Positions 7,368 through 17,254 are shown, counted from the first letter of the stretch. The stretch: 64,000 nt of DNA from Sinorhizobium terangae (GCF_029714365.1 NZ_CP121660.1:1426001-1490000), one strand, 5' to 3'. The notes: generated by a model from the letters alone, not told the origin. Program-made: numbers and translations.

Positions 7368-9611
7368 TCACGCCACGCGCGCCCGGGTTTTCCAGTCGAT
7401 CAGTGCCCGCAGCCGCACCAGTTGCACCGGCTTGGTGAGCAAGGCGAACGACATTTCGTTGCAGAGCTGCAGGAATTCGCGCTGCCGGTTGGCAGAAATG
7501 ATGATCGCGGGGATTTCGATCCCCGCAAGCGCGCGCAGCGTACGAATGGTTTCTATGCCATTGTCGCCATTGTCCAGCTGATAGTCGACCAGCAGAATGT
7601 CGGGCGCCGTGCCGATTTCCTGCATCAGCGCCGCTGCATCGACGGTCGAAGCGGCCGCCAGAACGCTTGCTCCCCAGCTTTCCAGCACATGCGTCATCGC
7701 GTGAAGCTCGTCGGGATCGTTCTCGACGACCATGACGATGAGATCGAGGCTGCCATCGAGCACCTGCTCCATGATCGGGTTTTCGCGGGAACTGGCACGG
7801 CCGGACGCGGCAAGCGGCACTTCGATCGAGAAGACGGAACCACGGCCGGGCTGCGACACCAGCCGGACAGGATGATCGAGATGCCGGCAGGCCCGCTCGA
7901 CGATCGACAGCCCGAGCCCCATGCCCGTGCCTTTTCCGGCGCCACCGGCCCGGGTGAACTCGTTGAAAATGCGCGTCTGATCCCCCTCGGAAATGCCGAT
8001 ACCGGTGTCCCACACTTCGATCCGCAGCCGATTGCCGCTGAGCCGGCAACCGACCAGCACACGGCCACGCTCCGTGTACTGGATCGCGTTCACGACCAGG
8101 TTCTGGATGCAGCGCATCAGATAGCGCTGATCGCTCGTGACCCAGCGCGTGGATGGGACGATCCGAAGCTCTATCCCCTTTTCTGTCGCCAGGGGCGCCA
8201 GATCCCCGGCGAGACCCTGCAGCAGGCTACCGAGTTCGAACGACGCGATGTTGAACTCGGCCGCCGGGCTGTCGAGGCGCGAAATATCGAGGAGCGCCTG
8301 CAGAAGCGATTCGATCGAGGTGAAGGACCGCTTGAGCCGGCCGACCACGTCTTCCGCCCCGGGCTGCCCCGCCGTCTCCGTCAACATCGAGAGATAAAGT
8401 TTCGCGGCATTGATCGGCTGAAGAAGGTCATGGCTGGCCGCCGCCAGGAAGCGGGTCTTCGATGTATGGGCCGCTTCGGCTGCCTCCTTGGCCTGCCGAA
8501 GCGCGGCCTCGATTTTGATTTGCTCAATCGCATGGATCTGCAGCAGGCGATTGGCCTCTGTCAGTTCGGCGGTCCGCTCCTGTACACGTTGTTCCAAAAG
8601 CGCTGCCGCTTGGGTCTCTGCGGTCACGTCCATGATCGACACGATGAAACCGTCGCCGGGCAAGGAGTGGATGCGAATGTCGAGACTCATGCCGTCGCGT
8701 CGCCGACACCGTTCCTGCATCGTCTCGCCGCGGCGCATGGCCTTGAACCAGCTGGCGAATTTAGACCGTCGGCCCTTGCGCTCGAGGATCTCGTGACGTT
8801 CCAAATGTTCGATGATGCGCTGGAACGGACTTCCCTTCTTCAGAAGCGAAAGCGGTATGCCGAGAAGCTCGCCGAAACGCTCGTTGCGAACCAGCAACTC
8901 GCCGCGCGACGAAAACGTGCAGATGCCGAGGGACATGTGATCGAAGGCGGCCTGCAGGAAATGAGCCTGCTGGTCGATCAGGCGGTTCTTCTCGCGCCGG
9001 TTCTCCCGTACGATGTCGGTGATTTCGGTCTGCAGCACGGTGATGTTGCCGGAACTCGTCTGCCGGTAGGAAATCTGAAACCAGCGGTCGTTTCTCAACT
9101 CCATGACGAAGGACGAAAAGCGTTGGCCGGACCCATGCTCCTTCACCAGAGGCTGGCGACGGCCGGTCCCCCCGTTTTCGTCCCGGCTCAGATACTTGCT
9201 GGCATTGACGGCCGCGAGATAGTCGTCGAAACCGAGACCGGGCTTGATCAGCGGCTCGACGTCGGGAAGCAGGTGCCGGAACTGGGCATTGCAGACCTGC
9301 AACCGCTCTTCGGAGAAGAGGGCAAGGCCGTCTTCCATGGCCACCATGGCATCGGCGAGGTTTCTCTGGATGCGCTCCTGCGTCTGGTAGGCGATCTCCA
9401 GCTCGGTCGACGCCCTGCCGAGTGTATCGAGAGCCTTTTCCAGGTCCTTGGTCTTTTCCCAGACCTCCGTCTGCAGGGCGATGGCGGATTCGAAGAGCGA
9501 ATAGGCGGAGCCGCCGACCTCATGACCGCGCTCGGCCCGATTGATCAGGGCCTCGATGATCTTGGCCTGCTTGGCGATCTGGATCTTATAGGGTTCGTCC
9601 GGATCGATCAC
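7368..9611 (-). CDS. Hybrid sensor histidine kinase, NahK/ErcS'-like
   Basis: A 747-residue cytoplasmic hybrid kinase without membrane segments. Order of parts: N-terminal helical/coiled-coil region (about 1-90), PAS-type domain (about 85-200), second PAS (about 215-335), coiled coil, HisKA with phospho-accepting H394 (ASHDLLQPINAAK), ATPase domain with N-box NLVVNAIQYTE and G-box GTGMGLGLSIV, and a C-terminal receiver with D676 (ILLVDYQLD) and K727 (LTKPV). The start is a GTG at 9611 overlapping the stop of the FIST gene by four bases (GTGA), so expression is coupled. In Pseudomonas, kinases of this build (ErcS', NahK) sit beside FIST genes and take part in PQQ-ethanol regulation. Control of the neighbouring methanol genes is therefore inferred. 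Confidence 0.92.
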   Translation of the reverse strand: MIDPDEPYKIQIAKQAKIIEALINRAERGHEVGGSAYSLFESAIALQTEVWEKTKDLEKALDTLGRASTELEIAYQTQERIQRNLADAMVAMEDGLALFSEERLQVCNAQFRHLLPDVEPLIKPGLGFDDYLAAVNASKYLSRDENGGTGRRQPLVKEHGSGQRFSSFVMELRNDRWFQISYRQTSSGNITVLQTEITDIVRENRREKNRLIDQQAHFLQAAFDHMSLGICTFSSRGELLVRNERFGELLGIPLSLLKKGSPFQRIIEHLERHEILERKGRRSKFASWFKAMRRGETMQERCRRRDGMSLDIRIHSLPGDGFIVSIMDVTAETQAAALLEQRVQERTAELTEANRLLQIHAIEQIKIEAALRQAKEAAEAAHTSKTRFLAAASHDLLQPINAAKLYLSMLTETAGQPGAEDVVGRLKRSFTSIESLLQALLDISRLDSPAAEFNIASFELGSLLQGLAGDLAPLATEKGIELRIVPSTRWVTSDQRYLMRCIQNLVVNAIQYTERGRVLVGCRLSGNRLRIEVWDTGIGISEGDQTRIFNEFTRAGGAGKGTGMGLGLSIVERACRHLDHPVRLVSQPGRGSVFSIEVPLAASGRASSRENPIMEQVLDGSLDLIVMVVENDPDELHAMTHVLESWGASVLAAASTVDAAALMQEIGTAPDILLVDYQLDNGDNGIETIRTLRALAGIEIPAIIISANRQREFLQLCNEMSFALLTKPVQLVRLRALIDWKTRARVA

Positions 9612-10777
9612 AGCGGCGCGCCTCCCTTTGGCCGGAAGAATGCGACACCGACGAAGGTCTGATTCACATGCACGCCGAGATGCTGTTCGCCATAGGTGTT
9701 GAAACCGACGACCCGATGCTGGCGGAACTGCTCGGACGCCTTGCCGTCCAGGCCCTTGCCCTTGATCTCGAGCTTGCGCAGATAGCAGTCGAAACCCAGG
9801 ATGAAATCGGGTGCCTCACCGTCCTTGTCGCTGACGGCGAGCCCCGTTTCGAGGGTGCGAATGATTTCCTTGCCACGACCGAGCCTCAGCAGCAGACCGT
9901 CGTCGATGGCCGACAGGAAGGTGAGGCCATGTTCGCCGTGGATCTGCTGGATTGCCCGCACATGATAGAGATTGCCGTTGCGCACCAGCACGGGGTTCTC
10001 GGCGAAAACCATCGGTGACAACTCGCTGACCGGCACCTTGACGAGCCGGGCATACTCCTCGGCCGCCGGTGAGCCGTTGATTTCCAGAACCAGCCTTTCC
10101 TCCGGGACAGCACGGGTAACCACCATGCGTGTTTCCGTGGGCTGGAAATGATCGAAGCCGAGGCCGCTAAAGTCCAGATCGGTTTCAAGCAGGAGAAGAA
10201 GTGCGGCGTTGCTGTGAAATTCGCCATTGCGCAGGACCTGGGTGCGCTCGAACCGCAACCCGTCACCGGCCGACCCGCCAAAGACGGGAATGTCCTTCAG
10301 GCCCGCCTCCAGGGCCGCCATCAGGATATCCTCCTGTTTGGACAGTCCATCGGCAAAAATCAGGGCGAGCCGCTTACGGCCCGGCGTCGCACGGAATTGC
10401 GCGGCGAGCCGCTCCGTCTGCGACACGACATCGGCAATCGAAACCGGCGAGATCGGTTCGAACAGGATCGAGGCAACCCGGAAGTGATGCCGCTGGAACG
10501 CGATCGCCAGCAACGCGTCGTCTTCATAGCCCCGCGACGTGATCTGGCCGGCCGTCGTGCAGCCGAAGACCACGGTGTTCGGTAGCGACACCCGCAGAGC
10601 CTTGGCAACGTCATCGGGTTGAAGCCTGTTCGGCACGAACAGGAGGACGAAGCTCGGCCTTGCGGTGGCAAGCTGCCGTCTGATTTCGGCAAGCGCAACC
10701 GCTGCGTCATCGGCACGCGATGCGGCGAGCCGCACTGCCTCCGCCGGTTTGCGGTCAAGATCGTCGACAGCCGTCAT
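9608..10777 (-). CDS. FIST-domain sensory protein
   Basis: A 389-residue soluble protein with FIST_N (about 40-230; motifs GCTTAGQI near 72 and GGSAGDG near 168) followed by FIST_C (about 230-375). FIST domains are predicted to bind small ligands and are commonly paired with signal-transduction proteins. Here the gene lies between a LuxR-type regulator (45-base gap) and the hybrid kinase (four-base overlap), so it probably supplies the stimulus for this pathway. The ligand cannot be read from sequence. No membrane segment or signal peptide is seen. Confidence 0.9.
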   Translation of the reverse strand: MTAVDDLDRKPAEAVRLAASRADDAAVALAEIRRQLATARPSFVLLFVPNRLQPDDVAKALRVSLPNTVVFGCTTAGQITSRGYEDDALLAIAFQRHHFRVASILFEPISPVSIADVVSQTERLAAQFRATPGRKRLALIFADGLSKQEDILMAALEAGLKDIPVFGGSAGDGLRFERTQVLRNGEFHSNAALLLLLETDLDFSGLGFDHFQPTETRMVVTRAVPEERLVLEINGSPAAEEYARLVKVPVSELSPMVFAENPVLVRNGNLYHVRAIQQIHGEHGLTFLSAIDDGLLLRLGRGKEIIRTLETGLAVSDKDGEAPDFILGFDCYLRKLEIKGKGLDGKASEQFRQHRVVGFNTYGEQHLGVHVNQTFVGVAFFRPKGGAPL

Positions 10778-10822
10778 GCGCCGCCGTCCTCCCTTCTAGA
10801 GCGCTGTGCGCTTCCGGCATCC

Positions 10823-11512
10823 TCACTGCAGGCTATGGCGGATCGAGACTTCGCGCACCAGCATCGCCGCCTGCGTGCGGTTATGGACGCCCAGCCGGCG
10901 CAGAAGCGCCGTGATATGGGCCTTGACGGTCGCCTCGGCCAGTTGCATCTCGTAGGCGATCAGCTTGTTCGGCATCCCTTCACAGATCAGCCCCAGGATA
11001 CGGGTCTGCTGCTGCGACAAATGCGCGATCTTGCGCGAAATCGTTTCCACCGACAGGTCCGTGGCTGTGCTGCGTGTCGGGATCGTGTAGCCTGGCGGCA
11101 CATAGGTCTTGCCGTTCCAGATATCCTGCATCGCCTCCTGGAAATTCTGCCGGTCCATATCCTTGGGAATGAAACCCGCGGCCCCGGCTGCAATAACCGA
11201 CTGGACGACGTCCTTCGACGTGATCGCCGAGATGACGATCACCGGGATGTCCGGCATCTTCTCCTTGATCTTCAGAAAACCGCTCAGACCCGACGCGTCC
11301 GGCAGATTGAGATCAAGCATGATCAGATCGGGTGAAAACCGCATTCGCAGTTGCTGCATCGCTTCGCTGAGCGACGTCGCCGTTCGAATTCGACGCGTCT
11401 TGAAGGTGCTTTCCATCGTCGCGGCCAGGGCATCGCAATAAAGCGGATGGTCATCGATCACCAAGGCCGATTTTATTGAAAGCGAGTGGACGGGCAACGC
11501 AGTCTGCGACAT
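10823..11512 (-). CDS. LuxR/NarL-type response regulator
   Basis: A 229-residue regulator with an N-terminal receiver (acidic pocket VIDDH; phospho-acceptor in LIMLDLNLPD; lysine in IPKDM) and a C-terminal LuxR helix-turn-helix (LSQQQTRILGLICEG...AEATVKAHITALLRRLG). The start at 11512 is preferred over the longer frame because GGAGG lies seven bases upstream. It heads a possible five-gene minus-strand operon: regulator, FIST, kinase and two exported proteins. Its natural partner is the downstream kinase. Targets are likely the adjacent methanol or aldehyde-oxidation genes, by analogy with pseudomonad ErbR/ExaE-like regulators; this is inference. Confidence 0.92.
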   Translation of the reverse strand: MSQTALPVHSLSIKSALVIDDHPLYCDALAATMESTFKTRRIRTATSLSEAMQQLRMRFSPDLIMLDLNLPDASGLSGFLKIKEKMPDIPVIVISAITSKDVVQSVIAAGAAGFIPKDMDRQNFQEAMQDIWNGKTYVPPGYTIPTRSTATDLSVETISRKIAHLSQQQTRILGLICEGMPNKLIAYEMQLAEATVKAHITALLRRLGVHNRTQAAMLVREVSIRHSLQ

Positions 11513-11965
11513 GGCACTCCTCCCAAAATACTTCCTGGTCTCTGGAGTGGCGTCAGACAGCTCCAAATTGCACTGGAAATATCTATGCTCCCGTTGCCGT
11601 CATGCTCTCCTCCAGCACAACAGCGAGAAATTTGTCGCATAGTTTTCGAGGTCCGGCAATTGCCGAGTGCAGGGGCCCCGCAATGCTGCACCATCGGCTG
11701 TCGAATCCAAGTAACAGGACGGCGGCGAATGCGAATGAACTCACCATCCTGCCCAGTGGAACACAAGGCCACCGGCTGCCGCACCGATGGTGATGACAAC
11801 TGGACGATCGCAACCTTGAGGCCCCACCGGCCTCCGCACTGCCAGACTCCAGCTTACTTTTTTGGCGCGCAGACGGATCGTTTTGCGGTTTTCGTTGTTT
11901 CGAGTAACGGCTACCGTGCAGCCGTCCCGCCCTAGACCTTTCATCATCAAGAGATGGAGCTGGAT
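11513..11965. other. Divergent intergenic region, about 450 bases
   Basis: It lies between the response-regulator gene and the aldehyde oxidoreductase operon and must hold both promoters. The right half has an AT-rich patch near 11860-11900 (TTACTTTTTTGG, TTTTGCGGTTTTCG) that may belong to the paoA-side promoter. No convincing operator, repeat or small gene was found; the open frames across it look like chance GC-rich frames. Confidence 0.5.
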
Positions 11966-12601
11966 ATGCAAAGCCCTGGCGCACTTGAAATTTCCCGGCG
12001 CGACCTGCTCGTCGCGTCGGCCGCCACCGTCACAGTGGCAAGCACAGCCTCGCTCAGCCACGCACAGACAAATGCCCCCGCCGCATCGCAAAGCACGAAC
12101 GTCTCGTTCACGGTGAACGGCGAGCGCCGCGAGCTTGAGCTCGACAACCGGACAACGCTGCTCGATGCACTCCGGGAGCACCTGCATCTCACCGGCACAA
12201 AGAAGGGATGCGACCACGGACAGTGCGGCGCTTGTACGGTCCTCATCGACGGACGCCGCGTCAACTCCTGCCTGACGCTTGCGGTCATGCATGAGGGCGA
12301 CAGCATCACGACGATCGAGGGCCTGGGCCAGCCCGACAGCCTCCATCCGATGCAGGCCGCCTTCGTCAAGCATGACGGTTTCCAGTGCGGCTACTGCACG
12401 CCCGGCCAGATCTGTTCCTCGATCGCGATGCTCGAAGAGATCACGGCCAATATTCCGAGCCATGTGACGGCCGATCTGCTCGCTCCTTCCGAGGTGACGG
12501 CCGCGGAGATCCGGGAACGCATGAGCGGCAATATCTGTCGATGCGGCGCCTATTCGAACATCGTCGAAGCCATCACCGAAGTCGCGGGGAGGAAGGCATG
12601 A
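11966..12601 (+). CDS. paoA: Aldehyde oxidoreductase, [2Fe-2S] subunit (PaoA/YagT-like)
   Basis: A 211-residue iron-sulfur subunit of a xanthine-oxidase-family enzyme. A twin-arginine signal ([13 protein letters not shown]) near the N-terminus sends the folded complex to the periplasm. The first cluster is held by [10 protein letters not shown] plus a cysteine in VNSCLTLA. The second is held by CGYCTPGQ and ICRCGAY. Electrons pass from the molybdenum site through these clusters to FAD. The ATG at 11966 (GGAG six bases upstream) is preferred to the one at 11954, which lacks a spaced ribosome site. The gene overlaps the FAD subunit by ATGA. Confidence 0.92.
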   Translation: MQSPGALEISRRDLLVASAATVTVASTASLSHAQTNAPAASQSTNVSFTVNGERRELELDNRTTLLDALREHLHLTGTKKGCDHGQCGACTVLIDGRRVNSCLTLAVMHEGDSITTIEGLGQPDSLHPMQAAFVKHDGFQCGYCTPGQICSSIAMLEEITANIPSHVTADLLAPSEVTAAEIRERMSGNICRCGAYSNIVEAITEVAGRKA

Positions 12602-13548
12602 GAGCTTTCACTTACGAACGCGCTTCCTCGATCGAGGCGGCCGCTAAGGCGGCGGCCGACATGAATGGAGCGAAATTCATCGCAGGCGGCACCAATCTCC
12701 TGGACTTGATGAAGCTCGAGATCGAGACGCCCACGCATCTGATTGATGTCAACGGACTGGGGCTGGACAAGATCGAGCCGACGCCGGAAGGCGGTCTCAG
12801 GATTGGCGCCCTTGTCCGCAACACGGATCTTGCCGCCGATGACGGCATTCGTCGCGACTATGCCCTCCTGTCACGGGCGCTGGTTGCCGGGGCATCGGGA
12901 CAGTTGCGCAACAGGGCGACGACCGCCGGCAACCTGCTGCAGCGCACGCGCTGTCCATATTTCTACGACACCAACCAACCCTGCAACAAACGGCAACCCG
13001 GCAGCGGCTGCGCAGCGCTTGCCGGCTTCAGCCGCCAGCTCGCGGTGGTCGGTGCCAGCGATCACTGCATCGCGACACATCCGAGCGACATGGCTGTGGC
13101 GATGCGTGCGCTCGATGCCGTCATCGAGACCGTGCGGCCGGACGGCAAGATGCGCAGCATTCCCATTGCCGATCTTCATCGCCTGCCCGGTGATACGCCG
13201 CATATCGAGCATGTCCTCGACCGCGGCGAGCTGATCACGGCGGTCGTCCTGCCGAAGCCCGCTGGCGGCAAGCAGGTCTACCGCAAGGTTCGTGATCGGG
13301 CGTCCTATGCCTTCGCGCTGGTTTCCGTCGCTGCGGTGGTGCAACCGGACGGGACCGGCCGCATCGCGGTCGGTGGCATTGCGCCCAAACCCTGGCGCGA
13401 CGAGGCAGCCGAGGCAGAGCTTGCTGGCGGGGCAAAGGCGGTCACCGCCAAGCTACTCGCAAAGGCCCGCCCTACGGAACAGAACACCTTCAAGGTGGCG
13501 CTCGTCGAACGCACGCTGAGCGCGGTCCTTTCCGAAGCGAGGGAATGA
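12598..13548 (+). CDS. paoB: Aldehyde oxidoreductase, FAD subunit (PaoB/YagS-like)
   Basis: A 316-residue subunit of the CO-dehydrogenase flavoprotein fold. FAD-binding motifs are [12 protein letters not shown] (about 22-33) and [16 protein letters not shown]. The cysteine-rich insertion [20 protein letters not shown] matches the extra [4Fe-4S] cluster peculiar to PaoB, absent from ordinary xanthine dehydrogenase flavoproteins. Its ATG overlaps the paoA stop, and it ends four bases before paoC. It passes electrons to an acceptor not encoded here. Confidence 0.92.
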   Translation: MRAFTYERASSIEAAAKAAADMNGAKFIAGGTNLLDLMKLEIETPTHLIDVNGLGLDKIEPTPEGGLRIGALVRNTDLAADDGIRRDYALLSRALVAGASGQLRNRATTAGNLLQRTRCPYFYDTNQPCNKRQPGSGCAALAGFSRQLAVVGASDHCIATHPSDMAVAMRALDAVIETVRPDGKMRSIPIADLHRLPGDTPHIEHVLDRGELITAVVLPKPAGGKQVYRKVRDRASYAFALVSVAAVVQPDGTGRIAVGGIAPKPWRDEAAEAELAGGAKAVTAKLLAKARPTEQNTFKVALVERTLSAVLSEARE

Positions 13549-13552
13549 GACA

Positions 13553-15754
13553 ATGAAATTCGACACATCTGCAACGACGAACCCGATCGATCAGTTAAAG
13601 GCGGTGGGTCAGCCGATCCACCGCATAGACGGTCCGCTCAAGACAACCGGCAAGGCGGTCTACGCCTACGAATGGCATGATCCCGGCACGCGTTATGCTT
13701 ATGGCTATATCGTCGGGTCACCGATCGCCAAGGGCCGGATGCGATCTATCGATGCCACGGCCGCAAAAAGTGCTCCCGGCGTGATCGCGGTCGTCACCTC
13801 CGACGGCACAGGCGAGCTGAAGAAGGGCAAATACAACACCGCCAAGCTCTTCGGCGGCACGGAGATCCAGCATTACCACCAGGCGATCGCGGTGGTGGTC
13901 GCTGAAAGCTTCGAGCAGGCGCGCGCGGCGGCCGCGCTCGTGAAGATCGATTATGCCGAGGAGAAGGGCGTCTTCGATCTGGCGGCGGCGAGGGACACCG
14001 CCGTCAAGCCGAAGGAAGGCGAGCCGGACTCTGCGGCAGGAGACTTCGATGCGGCCTTTGACACCGCAGCCGTCAAGTTCGACCAGACCTACACCACGCC
14101 GGATCAATCGCATGCGATGATGGAGCCTCATGCCTCGATCGCTGCCTGGAACGGCGATGAACTGACGGTCTGGACGTCAAGCCAGATGGTCGACTGGTGG
14201 CGGACCGATCTTGCGACGACCCTCGGGATCGACAAGGAGAAGGTTCACATCATGTCGCCCTTCATCGGCGGCGGTTTCGGCTGCAAGCTGTTTCTGCGCG
14301 CAGACGCGGTGCTCGCGGCGCTTGGCGCACGCGAAGCCAGGCGTCCGGTGAAGGTCGCCCTGCCCCGTCCCTTCCTGATGAACAACACGACGCACCGTCC
14401 GGCAACGATCCAGAGGATACGGATCGGCGCGGGACGCGACGGGAAGATCACTGCGATTGCGCATGAGAGTTGGTCCGGCGACCTTCCGGGCGGTGGCGTC
14501 GAAGTGGCCGTGCAACAGACACGCCTGCTTTATGCCGGCGCCAACCGCATGACGGCGATGCGCCTTGCGACGCTCGATCTTCCCGAGGGAAACGCGATGC
14601 GCGCGCCGGGCGAAGCTCCGGGCATGATGGCGCTGGAGATCGCGATCGACGAAATGGCCGAGAGGCTCGATCTCGACCCCGTCGAATTCCGGATCCTCAA
14701 CGATACGCAGGTCGATCCGGAGAATCCCGAGCGGCCGTTCTCGCACCGCGACCTCGTAGGCTGCCTGCGCACCGGCGCGGAGCGTTTCGGCTGGGAAGGG
14801 CGCATTAGGCAGCCCGCCAGTAGGCGTGAGGGAAACTGGCTCATCGGAATGGGGGTCGCCGCGGCATTCCGCAATAATCTTGTGGTGGCCTCCGGAGCCC
14901 GCGTGCGCCTCGATCGCGAGGGCATCGTTACCGTCGAGACCGACATGACCGACATCGGCACGGGCAGTTACACGATCATCGCGCAAACCGCCGCAGAGAT
15001 GCTCGGCGTACCGATCGACAAGGTTGCGGTCAGTCTTGGCGATTCCCGCTTTCCGGTTTCCTCGGGTTCCGGCGGACAGTTCGGGGGAAACAGCTCCACG
15101 GCCGGGGTTTACGCCGCCTGCGTCAAGCTGCGGGAAGCGGTGGCGCAGAAACTCGGCTTCAACAACGCCGACAACCTGGTCTTCGCAGACGGCGAGGTAC
15201 GGTCCGGCGACCGCCGGATGCCGCTATCGCAAGCCGCTGGCGATGAAGGCCTCGTCGCGGAGGACCGCATCGAGTTCGGCAAGCTCACCGAGACGCATCA
15301 GCAATCCACATTCGGGGCGCATTTCGTCGAAGTCGCGGTGGACGTTGCAACCGGCGAGACGCGAGTCCGGAGGATGCTTGCGGTTTGCGCCGCGGGCCGC
15401 ATTCTCAATCCGATCACGGCACGCAGCCAGGTCATCGGCGCCATGACGATGGGCGTCGGCGCAGCCTTGTCGGAGGAGTTGGTCGTGGACAAGGAGCGCG
15501 GTTTCTTCGTCAACCACGACCTCGCCTCCTACGAGGTACCGGTTAATGCCGACATCCCGCACCAGGAGGTCATCTTCCTCGACGAGACCGATCCGATGTC
15601 GTCGCCGATGAAGGCCAAGGGGATCGCCGAGCTCGGCCTGTGCGGTGTTGCCGCGGCCGTCGCGAACGCCATCTACAATGCCACCGGCATCAGGGTGCGC
15701 GACTATCCGATCACACTCGACAAGCTGGTGGACCGGCTGCCGGATGTGGCATGA
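13553..15754 (+). CDS. paoC: Aldehyde oxidoreductase, molybdopterin subunit (PaoC/YagR-like)
   Basis: A 733-residue catalytic subunit, the usual length for PaoC. Cofactor motifs include GGGFGCKLF, the arginine motif RAPGEAPGMMALE and the glutamate E693 in KGIAELGLCG, which is the base for hydroxylation at molybdenum. It oxidises aldehydes, typically aromatic ones in E. coli, to carboxylic acids. The substrate here is not known, and aldehydes made by neighbouring dehydrogenases are possible. No dedicated cofactor-insertion chaperone (PaoD/XdhC type) follows it in the window, so maturation must rely on a gene elsewhere. A hairpin follows the stop. Confidence 0.93.
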   Translation: MKFDTSATTNPIDQLKAVGQPIHRIDGPLKTTGKAVYAYEWHDPGTRYAYGYIVGSPIAKGRMRSIDATAAKSAPGVIAVVTSDGTGELKKGKYNTAKLFGGTEIQHYHQAIAVVVAESFEQARAAAALVKIDYAEEKGVFDLAAARDTAVKPKEGEPDSAAGDFDAAFDTAAVKFDQTYTTPDQSHAMMEPHASIAAWNGDELTVWTSSQMVDWWRTDLATTLGIDKEKVHIMSPFIGGGFGCKLFLRADAVLAALGAREARRPVKVALPRPFLMNNTTHRPATIQRIRIGAGRDGKITAIAHESWSGDLPGGGVEVAVQQTRLLYAGANRMTAMRLATLDLPEGNAMRAPGEAPGMMALEIAIDEMAERLDLDPVEFRILNDTQVDPENPERPFSHRDLVGCLRTGAERFGWEGRIRQPASRREGNWLIGMGVAAAFRNNLVVASGARVRLDREGIVTVETDMTDIGTGSYTIIAQTAAEMLGVPIDKVAVSLGDSRFPVSSGSGGQFGGNSSTAGVYAACVKLREAVAQKLGFNNADNLVFADGEVRSGDRRMPLSQAAGDEGLVAEDRIEFGKLTETHQQSTFGAHFVEVAVDVATGETRVRRMLAVCAAGRILNPITARSQVIGAMTMGVGAALSEELVVDKERGFFVNHDLASYEVPVNADIPHQEVIFLDETDPMSSPMKAKGIAELGLCGVAAAVANAIYNATGIRVRDYPITLDKLVDRLPDVA

Positions 15755-15777
15755 ATTGGAGGCGTACCGGGAGTCCG

Positions 15778-15810
15778 ATGGAGTTCACGCTTTTCTCGCG
15801 TGAATTCCAT
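15778..15810. terminator. Strong hairpin after paoC
   Basis: Arms at 15778-15790 and 15798-15810 pair over 13 bases with one mismatch, around a 7-base loop (TTTTCTC). There is no T-run on either side, so it may be a 3'-end stabiliser or a rhizobial palindromic repeat rather than a classical terminator. It separates paoC from a convergent gene. Confidence 0.55.
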
Positions 15811-15869
15811 CTCGTTATCCATAATCGCTCTGCGGCATCGAGATGACTGCTGGGCTCACAGCCGAAACG

Positions 15870-16838
15870 CTATTCCCGCGGCCACTCACGCACCCGCTCT
15901 TTGGCAGCGTCGTGCGCTTGAAGTGCTACATCGCCGGTCTTGTCCAGCATCTCCTGCCCCGTTGCCATGGCTTCGCCGACTGCCGCATTCGTCCGCGCCG
16001 AGAGGTTGCTGCGTACCTCGTCAGCGGCCTCACCCATCGCCTCGTCCTCGGCCTCGGTGTGGGGCAGCGCAGCCCCTATCGCTGCGCCGACCGCAAAGGC
16101 GAGTGCGCCGCCGACCAGAGGCTGGTCGCGGAAGTGCCTGAGGATAGCCGCATTGAGATGCGCGCCCTCCTCCTGCAGCGATCGGGCAGCATCCTGGGTG
16201 CGGCCCGCGAGGGATTTGCCGGCATCCGCAATGGAGCCGGTCACGCGGCTCGCCGTCGCGCCAATCTGCCGCCACGTGCTGGACGCCCAGCCAGAAGCCT
16301 CGTCAAACAAAGCACCGGTCTCGTTGCGTATTTCTTCGATCTGCTTTCCCGTGGCATCGGCAAAGCCGCGATAGACGTTGCCGTTTGGGTCGACGAAGTG
16401 GCCGGCCCGACGATCGGCAGTGTCTGTCAGGGCTCTGAAGCGATTGCCGCTTTCATCTGTGAAGTGGCTATAGCGCTCTCCGAAGCTGGCCTCCACAGGT
16501 CCGACCCGCCTTACAGAGCCCGTCACAGTTGCGAGCGGATAGTCGTCCGCACCGTCGTCCTTTAATCCGGGCGCGCGCGACCCCGGATTTGCGAGCAGCC
16601 AGGCGAGGCTTATCCCCATCAAGGCAACGGGGATCGGATTTGCCTTGAGCGCGACGCCGAGATTGCTGAGATATTCGGCTCCGCCGCTCGTCTTCGCATA
16701 TTCGAGCATCTCGTCCATCAATTGTCCCGGAGACATCCGTTCCTGGATGGCGTGGAGCTTTTCTTCAATGCGTTGCCGATCGGCCTCGATCTCTCGCTGC
16801 AACTCGGCAGACGAATGCATGTGAGAAGAATCGTTCAT
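15870..16838 (-). CDS. DUF3618 membrane-associated protein, nutrient-deprivation-induced type
   Basis: A 322-residue protein. The N-terminal DUF3618 region (SSAELQREIEADRQRIEEKL) is a coiled coil. A hydrophobic segment follows at about 65-85 (PIPVALMGISLAWLLAN) and a second, glycine/alanine-rich one lies near 248-262. The remainder is amphipathic helix, reminiscent of stress-induced helical-repeat proteins. Its start overlaps the stop of the preceding gene by ATGA. It is third in a three-gene operon with a stress-type promoter at 17909-17933. Such proteins are called nutrient-deprivation-induced in rhizobia; the biochemical role is unknown. Confidence 0.8.
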   Translation of the reverse strand: MNDSSHMHSSAELQREIEADRQRIEEKLHAIQERMSPGQLMDEMLEYAKTSGGAEYLSNLGVALKANPIPVALMGISLAWLLANPGSRAPGLKDDGADDYPLATVTGSVRRVGPVEASFGERYSHFTDESGNRFRALTDTADRRAGHFVDPNGNVYRGFADATGKQIEEIRNETGALFDEASGWASSTWRQIGATASRVTGSIADAGKSLAGRTQDAARSLQEEGAHLNAAILRHFRDQPLVGGALAFAVGAAIGAALPHTEAEDEAMGEAADEVRSNLSARTNAAVGEAMATGQEMLDKTGDVALQAHDAAKERVREWPRE

Positions 16839-17254
16839 CGCATCTGCTCCTTAAACACGTCCACGTCGCGCTGCAGGGAGGCTGTCGTCCTGTCGAGCTT
16901 GAGGCTGCTGGCTTTCAGCGTCGACAGGCCGCGCGAAATCATTGCCCAGGCGAGCAGGCCCACGACAACGCCGACAGTGGCGGCCGACAACGCTTCAGCG
17001 TTTGGCTCCGTGGCGCCGCGTGCCATAAGAAACGCGGCCAGTCCCTGGACCACCGCGGCCAACAGCACGCCGATGGCGCCAATCGCGAAAATCAAGCCGA
17101 CAAGAAGCGTCTCGAGGCTCCCTGTCGCACGGTCCAAAGTCTCGGATACCTCCGTCTTGGCCAGATCGATTTCCTTGCGGAAAAGTCCGGATATGTCCGT
17201 CACCAAGCCGGTCATCAATTCCGATAGGGGGCGGTCGTCCCGATGGTCAGTCAT
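16835..17254 (-). CDS. Phage-holin-superfamily-like (DUF1469) membrane protein
   Basis: A 139-residue protein with an N-terminal amphipathic part (LSELMTGLVTDISGLFRKEI), two membrane segments at about 50-75 and 90-108, and a charged C-terminal helix. The pattern matches the holin-superfamily/DUF1469 proteins often found beside DUF3618 proteins in stress operons of alphaproteobacteria. It is not phage-derived here. The ATG at 17254 overlaps the end of the preceding gene by eight bases and the next gene by four, so all three are coupled. Confidence 0.8.
   Translation of the reverse strand: MTDHRDDRPLSELMTGLVTDISGLFRKEIDLAKTEVSETLDRATGSLETLLVGLIFAIGAIGVLLAAVVQGLAAFLMARGATEPNAEALSAATVGVVVGLLAWAMISRGLSTLKASSLKLDRTTASLQRDVDVFKEQMR

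Noticed and set aside
16835..17254. Holin-like gene as a sign of a prophage
   Set aside because: No phage structural, lysis or integration gene is near; the family is regularly found with DUF3618 stress proteins.
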